Assembly: GCA_011033025.1 (NCBI GenBank)
Contig: WFMF01000365.1
Span: forward strand, 115,515-179,514
Origin: Beroe forskalii
Taxonomy: Eukaryota; Ctenophora; Nuda; Beroida; Beroidae
DNA length: 64,000 nt
Direction: 5' to 3'
In this document: positions 56,303 to 64,000 of the stretch, piece by piece
How the letters are laid out: each line of letters opens with the position of its first letter
How positions within the stretch are numbered: position 1 is the stretch's first letter
Notes under the pieces: model-generated
Told to the model about the DNA's origin: nothing
Seen by the model: only the letters and a program-made list of their open reading frames with translations
The model's database searches: none
Made by a program: the position numbers and the translations under genes

Positions 56303-59300
56303 CTATCTAGAACGACTAGCTATTTTAGCTCTGAGATCTAGGGTGGGTTGTACTACTCTTGACCTCTTGCTGTTGGGTGAGATGGGGGTCCGCCCCCTTC
56401 TCTTCTTCCGGTACACCCCCTCCACCCCTTCCCTGATCACTGCAACGTTGTTAATCACGGGTTTGATCTGACTGCTCAGCTTCCGGACAGCTGGTCGTTC
56501 TGAAGACTTGACGGAAGGTCTGATCACAGCCACGGACTTTGTACTCGAGTGGGGTCGTCGGGGCGGAACTGATATAACTGATTTGCTGATGAACTTCTTT
56601 GGTGATCTGCCGGTGGTTCTGTCGGACTCAATGGTTCGTTTCTTGCTAGGCGGCTTCAGTTTTGGAGGTGGTATTTCCTTCTTGGACACTTTCTTAGACT
56701 TCTTCTTCTTCTTGGTGGCTTCAGGCGGTGTACTGGAATCTGAAATGAGAGTTGATATTAAATGCTACTGCATAAATATTAAATCTGCTAACTGTAACGG
56801 AATGATATAAAATAAATCAGAAATCCATCTACAAACTTATTCTTCTAGAGGATCGATTTGGTCATCTCATAAAAGAAAAGCTTTCTGAATTATGTCTTAA
56901 AGCTTATCTGGCACCAAAGAACTCCTATAATAACCTGAAGAAGAAGAATCAGAAGACTCTGAGTCACTGCTGTCCGAGCTACTGGAGCTAGAACTGCTGC
57001 TACTCTCCGAATCACTGCCTGAACTGCTGTCTGAGGAGGAGGAACTGTGTATGATGACTGCTGCCGGACTCTTCTTCTTCTGCCTCACATCCCCTCTTCC
57101 CCTCCTGTTAACCGCAGCCTGCCTCTTCTCAACCGTTCTGGTGTCAGACCCTTCGCTTTCACTGAGTTGACCCGGTTCAGAGCCACTGTCAGAGTTGTCT
57201 TTTCGGACCTGCAATGAAAAGCTTGTGTTAGTGAACTTACAATTGATTGCAGCTTCGATTCCTATTTACAGCTATGCACGTTTCAGATATCGGCTGAAAT
57301 AAACCTGGATTCTGGAATCAACCCACAGAAGAGTACAATACACAAACCTCCACATCAGTGACAGTCTCGCTCCGGTCCACCTCAATAGTGAGCGTCTCAA
57401 TGAGCGGCTTCCCCACCTTATACTCCTCCTTTATCTGCTCCACGTCAATGCTTCCTTTCTTCAGGTACCTCCGGAGATCAGGGGGCTTGGTTGTAGTCAT
57501 TGCCTTCATTTCCATGTTCGTTTTCTGCTTTTCCAGCTGCCGCTTGCTCTGGTTTTGCTTTAACTTTGTGTAGTCACTGGCAGGACAGGGCAGTAGAGTT
57601 AGGAATATCAAATCGACAGCACAGAAATGATTACCAGGGTTGAATTTTGGAAGTTAAAATGGTAATTGAGATTTTTAACTAATTAGGTAAAGTGGTTTCA
57701 TTTATTGAAACGGCAATTATTTGATGAGAAATATGCGGGATCGATTTACCAGCGGAAACGGCTGAATTGTAGCACATACTCTATAGCACTATAGACCGTT
57801 ATATACAGTATACAGTGTTACCGAAGCAATGCATGCAATTACACTAACTTGTTCTGAAGATAGGGTGCATTGGGGTTCCCATACAAGCTGTAGTAACGGC
57901 TGTTCTTGTAGGCACCGCGCACCTTGATGTCACCTGATGTATGATTAAATAGTGAAAAAAGAAATTTCATCCTTAATAATTTGGTAGGTAAAGAAATGAT
58001 ATCCTTAATACATTTTCAGCAATAAGTACATAATTATTATGAATACCCATCTTGAAGCTTAATCAAAAAATTAACTTACCCGTGTGCGCAATCCTCATGA
58101 ACATCAAGTGAGCCTTTTCATTATCTTTAATGGCAAGTCTCCACATTCCTTTGTACTCGTCATTGCCAGGTCTGTCCAGAGAACCAGGTACCAGGTAGAA
58201 GTTTTCCTCTGAAATGGGAAATGTCAAGTTATTAATAGATCACATACTTAGTATTTTGAAACCTATTATGGATTATTCCAGATCATTTTTGACAAGATTT
58301 TCTCATTTCATGATTCATAAATCTGAGTCAGAGTGACTGTTGACTGAAGTCTTCATGAGGAAATAAACATGGAAAACAAACCATCTTTTTCCCTCCTCCG
58401 AAGCTCTCGCTTCTTCTCCTCCAGCTCTTCTTCTGTATACTTCTTACTGAGTTTCACAAGGGCACGTTTCACACTGTTTTCATCTGACCATACAACGTTA
58501 CCTGATTAAGCAGTAATGCCTTGTGAATATGAGTTGGATAATATCAACAGATCTTCTCTACAGTGGAATTTATATAATAAAAGCTGTAAAATTGCTTGTC
58601 AACACTCACATTGCTTCGTGATTATTAGGAGAACTAAGATTTGTAAGAAAAACTTAAATGAATGGGGGAGGATCATGGACTAAGAGCAAGACACAAGGGT
58701 GACATCAGTACGTGATTATTCCCCCAATTTTGAAATACCACCCACCATTGCACCACCCCTGCAGATAGTCCCATGTACTAAATGATATTTGACATCATTT
58801 GAAAAGACCCACCTCAAAATTCGCATACAAACTTATCCAAGCTGCAGAATGTCCCATTTACTAGCTTATATTTGTCACTATTTGAAGAGACCAAACCAAA
58901 ATTATCATAAAACACTGTAGATTGTCCCATGTATAAGTACTAACTGAAATTTGTCATGTTTTGTAGGAACCCACCCCAAAATTATGACGTGATCTGGCAG
59001 AAAAGGGCAACTAAGTCTTAACTCCATCCATCCCGCTCTTGTGCCCCCCAGGAATGAAAACTCACAGTGAGAGTCATCAACCCACTCTATGTGATGGGGA
59101 GAAAACTCAGAGAAGTATTCAAGGATGTCATCTGTACTCAGGTCATCAGTGCCAAATAAATGAATTGCTTCAGGTCTCTTTTCAAACATCTGTCCAGAGT
59201 TTTCATCACTGAAGGAAGAATAATCTGGCATAATTTTTAAAACAAAAAATTCCTTAAGCAGGGGATGTGGGGTAGGAACAAAAGGTTTAAAAGTACACAA

Positions 59301-60703
59301 AAAATACCATAACAACAAATTGACCAGGTTCATGCTCTTATGAACCATAATATGTATAATCAAAGTGAATTTACCTGTGACAGTCACTGATATCTAATTT
59401 TGAATCATCAAAGGAACTTTTTTCAATCTTTTCATACTTTCCAAATCGTTGCATTCTCATCTGTCGACGATATTTAGCCTCAGCTGATGCAGGGTCAAAA
59501 CCAGTGAAGAACTCTCCTGAAAGTATTATACCATCATCATTACAATGGAAAACTAAGAAATATTTTCAATTACATTCTTTAAACCTACTTGACAACCATC
59601 TGCTGGATGATTTCAGAAATCTGACAGACATCTGTAAGCTTATATTTTACATTAGCTTTAGTTTAAAATACATATATTCACATATTTCTAACATACTTAT
59701 TACTTAAACATTGAAAATGGAAGCTAAGACTCAGGTTAAATACACTATAGTATGGTCAATGAATTTTGATATAACTGTATAGCATTTACCTACCAGCTTT
59801 GTTGAGATATACTTTCTTGTCCAACTTTGACTTAGAGGTTTTTGGGGCTTCAATACGCTGCCTTTTGGATTGTCTAACCAAATTAGAAACAGGGCTCTTA
59901 ATTGAAGGATACTCTATAACATTTTTCCCTGAATCAGGACTAGCAATGGATCTCTTTTTTGGTTCTCTCTCTTCACCAATTGCAGTTTCAAATGGAGGGC
60001 TTGCCCTTGATTCCTGTTATCAGTAAGGAATTAAAAATACACAAGTACAACTACCCAGTAATACCAAATGATCCATTGGGCTGTTAAGTTTTCTGTTAAA
60101 AATCAAAAAAGAAATATGATGCAAGGTGACTATAAGGTGAATCAGAATTCAGAGTTATGAATTTGAATTTAAAAATAATTTTTACAGCACAATTACAGTA
60201 CTTACATTAACTATCAAGGAACTTTCTAATTGGCTTCTGTCAATGCTTAAATTCACTTCATCAGCATCAATGAAAGAATTTTCCTCCATGCCAATACCTT
60301 CAATATCTTGTAAACCCTTCTCTAAGCCCATATCCAAAAGTTCATTTTCATTGCAACTGTTATCATTATTTAACTTATCATTCGCCTCATCTACTACTTG
60401 ACCATCATTCACTGATTCATTGATATCAGTCATAGGAACATCTTCAGATGATTTTGTCTCATCTTTGATCATGTCACATTCAGAATTCTCAATGACCTTA
60501 TGGTCATCTTTATTATCATCATTTTTATCACAGTTGCTGACATTGATCATTTGCATGATACTTCTGACCTCCTCTTCTTCTTCAGAGTCTGGATAATCTG
60601 GAAGTTCAGCAATGATATCAGCAGCACGTGGAAGGGGTTCCAACTTGAAATCAGCATCAAAGTCTGATTCTTCAGTATCATGGTCTTTTTCAGCTTCACT
60701 CAT
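56303..60703 (-). CDS. NCBP3: Nuclear cap-binding protein subunit 3
   Basis: Ten exons on the minus strand: 60206-60703, 59794-60013, 59375-59516, 59066-59208, 58382-58501, 58080-58208, 57849-57933, 57348-57576, 56935-57208, 56303-56739; all GT-AG, phases agree, 758 residues. After an acidic N-terminus, an RRM-like domain at about 298-350 reads RPEAIHLFGTDDLSTDDILE, then HIEWVDDSHCNVVW. WVDD (329-332) corresponds to the WLDD cap-binding motif of human NCBP3. Later RGAYKNSRYYSLYGNPN matches the conserved block RGAAKRSKYYMKYGNPN. The C-terminus is a poly-Ser/Asp stretch and a basic Lys/Arg-rich tail. NCBP3 pairs with NCBP1 in an alternative cap-binding complex for mRNA export. The start is the only in-frame Met before the acidic region, with stops upstream. 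This is the intact copy in the window. Confidence 0.9.
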
Positions 60704-61429
60704 ATTATGATATCTATAAAATTACATAATGAAAACGCAATATGTATCTTTGGGATACAAACAAAATATAATGAATTACTTTCATTATTATTTTCATTTA
60801 AGTCTCTAGTTAAAATTTACTTTATCTACCTTATCCAACACCTCAAAACTGTCTATCCTAGTGAATCTTACACAGTAGCCACTTAGAATCAACTCCTCAC
60901 CTTGCTTAACATATAACTATTGGCTTGACTTAGTCTTACATTCTCTGTTTCGGTTCACACAATAGCCCCAGCAAGTGTGATTCCTATGCCCCAGACTTTG
61001 TAATAATTGGCTACATGTAAGATTACACTATGGGATAATTGTTGACCATTATACATAATAGTCTATAAACCTTGCCCAGAAAAACCATATTAACCACCTT
61101 AAGGCAACAATTAATTAATTATTCCATCCCATATTTGCTCTGATATTGAATTATTCAATGTTTTTGTTAAATGGCATGAAATTTCAATTTTTGTTTTATT
61201 CAAAAAATTTTTGTTTTTATTCATACTCAAATTGTAAAGAAAACTTTCTTCAAGACATCATTCTGCAAATATAATTAAAATATAATATAGTAGCAGGCCC
61301 ATTGGGCCTGCAAATACACAGCTACACAGGACAAAACACCACCAAGACATAACACCACCTTAGAGCAGAAATTGTGCAATGAAGTTGCTTGAGGGGACCA
61401 TATGTCCTAACCCTAACCAGGAAATTGTG
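60704..61429. other. NCBP3 upstream region, right arm
   Basis: AT-rich 5' flank. Up to about 61400 it partly matches 17250-17589 of the left arm, including the Helitron-like hairpin (61294-61312) and a TAACCCTAACC pair near 61411. Confidence 0.5.
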
Positions 61430-61650
61430 TGGTGCGCGGACAAAACACCACCCGGACAAAACCCCACCCAGACATAACCCCACCTTAGAGCACAAATTGC
61501 ACGAAAGGGACGCTCGTGCGTAATCCTGTGACGCAATGTTACGGTTAGGGTTAGGACGTATGGTTCGCACGAACGTTTCCATCACCCAATTTGTGCTCTA
61601 AGGTGGGGTTATGTCCGGGTGGGGTTTTGTCCGGGTGGGGTTTTGTCCTA
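61430..61650. mobile_element. Imperfect hairpin element built on GGACAAAACCCCACC
   Basis: The left side (GGACAAAACCCCACC, CCACCTTAGAGCACAAATTG) is mirrored by the right (CAATTTGTGCTCTAAGGTGG, GGTGGGGTTTTGTCC), giving arms of about 75 bases around a loop with GGTTAGGGTTAGG. The left arm has only a simplified version here, so it is MITE-like or a local inverted duplication. Confidence 0.55.
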
Positions 61651-61794
61651 CCATCAATTGTGTCACAGATTTACGCACAAGCATTTAAGGTGGTGTTTTG
61701 TCCAGGTGTTGTTTGGTCCACAGACCCAACACAATGCCTTGTTTGCAAATTTTAATCACCACAATTCAAATCAACTTTATCCTTTTTACCACAT

Positions 61795-62545
61795 CGTGCG
61801 CGAAACCAAAGCGCTGGTTAGGGCAACACTTTTCAGTCGTCGCCGACTCGCGGGTAGCGCGCCACGCAACACGAACAGGGATATACTTGTTAAACGTTGT
61901 CTGACCACTTCACCGGGCGCGCACGTCCGCCGAAGTTCCTTCGTAGGATGTTACCCTACCCTCGCGCGCGCGGCGCAACGTTCCACATTTGGACGTCACT
62001 TAGCTTTGCGCCTTGTCCAACAACAAGTCAGAAGAAAGGGACGGACATCGTCCGTCGAAAGTTCTTAAGCCCGCAATCCGCATAGGTGTGTGTACGCGCG
62101 CCGCGCAACTAGAACTGGCAACGCAGACAGGGATATACGTCGTAGGATGTTACCCTACCCTCGCGCGCGGCGCAACGTTCCACATTTGGACGTCACTTTG
62201 CAACCTCGCCATCCAGTCAGAAGAAATAGACGGGGCAACGTCCGTCGAGGATATACGTGTTTAGCAACCGCCGAAGGCCAAACAACGTCTGACAAGGGTA
62301 TACGTGTTTAGTAAGGAGAAGTGCGCGGTAAAGGTTGCAAAACACGTATATGTCGTATATCCCTGTGTGGCTCGCGCGCGGCGCACTTATCCACCACAGT
62401 GTTTACCGTAGCGTGGTTTACACTTTAGCCGCAGCGTGGCTACACTTTACCGTTGCTAAGCGCGCGTAAGTGTGTGTACGCGCTTCCCTACGCGTAGGGA
62501 AGCGCGTACACATACTTACGCGCGCAACGGTAAAGCGTAATCCAC
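61795..62545. repeat. CpG-rich module cluster, right arm
   Basis: Counterpart of 12352-12860 but longer and reshuffled. The module with GCGCGGCGCAACGTTCCACA occurs at about 61969 and 62164. ACAGGGATATAC occurs at about 61876 and 62128. A palindrome, CGCGCTTCCCTACGCGTAGGGAAGCGCG, spans about 62478-62505. No coding signal. Confidence 0.6.
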
Positions 62546-63013
62546 GCTGCAGCTGCGCTGATAGTGATATTCACAACCATGAATCAGAATTCCAAAGTCC
62601 ACATTGAAAATGAAAACGATCATAATCAACGCAGAAAATCAATGATGTAAGTTGTTAAAATTAAAACAAAAATATAAGTGATCAGAACATAAAGTTAAAC
62701 AATTATCAATATGATTATGAATACTCAACAATATAATCTAGAAGTAGAAAAAAAGGTAGAAATGAAATCAGGCGAAAAATATAAGCACAGTTCACAGATT
62801 CGGCGAATTCAAACCTATAACTGATAGTCAACGGTCGAGAATCGCTAGTACCCACTTTCTCAATGAGGATAAGCAATCAGGACGAAAAGCATTCTAGTGA
62901 TGTTTGTCTGATGCCAATAAATTCACAATTCAATTGGTCTAAAAATGAAAAACAACAGAAGTGTCGCAACTTTGACTTCGAGAAAATGAGAACCATTCTG
63001 GAAATGAAATTTA

Positions 63014-63252
63014 GGCGGCCGTAATGTTCGTCGGTCGATCGAATGGAATTGGTCGATCGATCAACTCCATTTGATTTTGAACGAATGATGTGTTTTACTG
63101 GTCCCTAATGACTTGAATTGTGTTTAAATGAGCAATATTTAGCTGCTTCCCTACTAGCTCTAAGATTTTATATTTAAAACACATCAGTCGTTCAAATGAA
63201 GTTGATCGATCGACCAATTTCATTCGATCGACCGTTGTTCTATGCATGGGCC
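63014..63252. mobile_element. Harbinger-like MITE A
   Basis: 239 bases with TTA on both sides (63011-63013, 63253-63255). Ends are GGCGGCCGTAATGTTCG and, in reverse, GGCCCATGCATAGAACAAC, leading into inner inverted repeats CGGTCGATCGAATGG. The left arm keeps the empty site TCGTAAATTTC near 11879. TWA duplication and GG-starting ends fit PIF/Harbinger. Confidence 0.75.
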
Positions 63253-63289
63253 TTACGATCGAGCGGCGCCATCGACTATATAACTATAA

Positions 63290-63529
63290 GGCGCATGTAT
63301 AGAACATTGCTCGATCGAATGGAATTGGTCGATCGATAAACTTCATTTGATCAACTGGGGTGTTTTACACAGAAAATTTTTGAGCTAGTAGGGGAACAAC
63401 TATGATATTGCTTATTCGACCATAATTCCAGTCATTTGGGACCAGTAAAACACATCAGTCGGTCAAATGGAGCTGATCGATCGACCAATTCCATTCGATC
63501 GACCGATGCAGTTGTACTATACATGCCCC
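63290..63529. mobile_element. Harbinger-like MITE B
   Basis: 240 bases with TAA on both sides (63287-63289, 63530-63532), the same family as MITE A. Ends are GGCGCATGTATAGAAC and, in reverse, GGGGCATGTATAGTAC. The left arm has the empty site near 11853. Confidence 0.75.
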
Positions 63530-63789
63530 TAAGTAAAAGTACATGAATATACTTTTAAATCAGTATAACGCACGCACAAATGGCAGTTTGTGGAAATTTC
63601 AGACACCGTGGCGACACCTCTGGCTACTTTAACTTAGCGTGAAAATGATTAAAAACGATCTTGTTACCCACATGAATTTGACATCTGAATAGAGATCTCA
63701 ACTCTCATTCACTTAGCTATTCGTTTATCGTCTGTAATCACAAAACAAACAAATATGAAACACTTCCATTACAATATCCTGACCTTAAA

Positions 63790-64000
63790 GGGATGGTGTA
63801 GTTTTGGGCTCAAAAATAGATTTTGTTTATTTTAGCCTGAATGGTACCGGAATATCATATCGACAAGTATGTGATGTGTTTCATTCCACAATATGCGCCC
63901 TGTGACCACTAATTAATAGATTTGTAACGGGAAATTTATCATACAATATACATAACCGCAAGCCGAGAAGGCATGGGGTCCACCTTTCAATATGATCTAA
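63790..64000. other. Unassigned end of window
   Basis: AT-rich sequence outside the inverted duplication, with no similarity to the SIX flank beyond the other arm. No feature recognised. Confidence 0.5.

Larger units (their letters stand above)
45204..63789 (-). repeat. Right arm of the giant inverted duplication
   Basis: Reverse-complement partner of 11569-35730. It ends at CCTGACCTTAAAG (63789), beyond which the sequence no longer resembles the SIX flank. Private insertions are the composite at 47549-52049, about 1 kb in MRPL19 intron 4 (52785-53870), a hairpin at 61430-61650 and two MITEs at 63014-63529. Confidence 0.95.

Overview
Eukaryotic nuclear DNA from an invertebrate animal. The evidence is intron-rich genes with GT-AG introns and AATAAA signals, a SIX-class homeobox gene, animal-type NCBP3, PSMB5, GST-kappa and an SLC2A13-like inositol transporter, plus LINE, Helitron and MITE-like elements in an AT-rich background. 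The divergent SIX protein and short introns would fit an early-branching marine animal, but the species cannot be fixed from this window.

Layout: (i) 1-5068, coding exons of a coiled-coil/PDZ protein, cut by the left edge; (ii) 5069-9007, gene-free DNA ending in the SIX promoter; (iii) 9008-11486, a four-exon SIX homeobox gene; (iv) 11569-35730, the left arm of a very large inverted duplication (NCBP3, MRPL19, first part of PSMB5); (v) 35731-45203, a single-copy spacer (rest of PSMB5, two intronless GST-kappa genes, an SLC2A13-like transporter); (vi) 45204-63789, the right arm, which is the left arm in reverse orientation; (vii) 63790-64000, a short unassigned end.

The duplication is the main structure of the window. 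Its outer ends lie 9 bases past the SIX polyadenylation signal and at 63789. Its inner end cuts PSMB5 six codons after the catalytic threonine. Each arm has gained its own insertions. The left arm has a Helitron carrying a 2.1-kb purine-only array, a LINE, a 3-kb foldback element and a small MITE. The right arm has two Harbinger-like MITEs and a 4.5-kb composite with a nested TTAA-flanked transposon. The visible gene damage is reciprocal: NCBP3 is broken on the left and intact on the right, while MRPL19 and PSMB5 are intact on the left and broken on the right. Yet all 27 base differences I counted in two MRPL19 exons and PSMB5 exon 1 are synonymous, so both arms were under protein-level selection until recently. 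They may be old paralogues, or two haplotypes joined head to head.

A second unusual pattern is in PSMB5. Three of its splice junctions (acceptors of exons 3 and 5; donor of exon 1 in the right arm) have expanded into minisatellites whose unit contains the splice site, so the real site sits at the end of a row of near-identical decoys.
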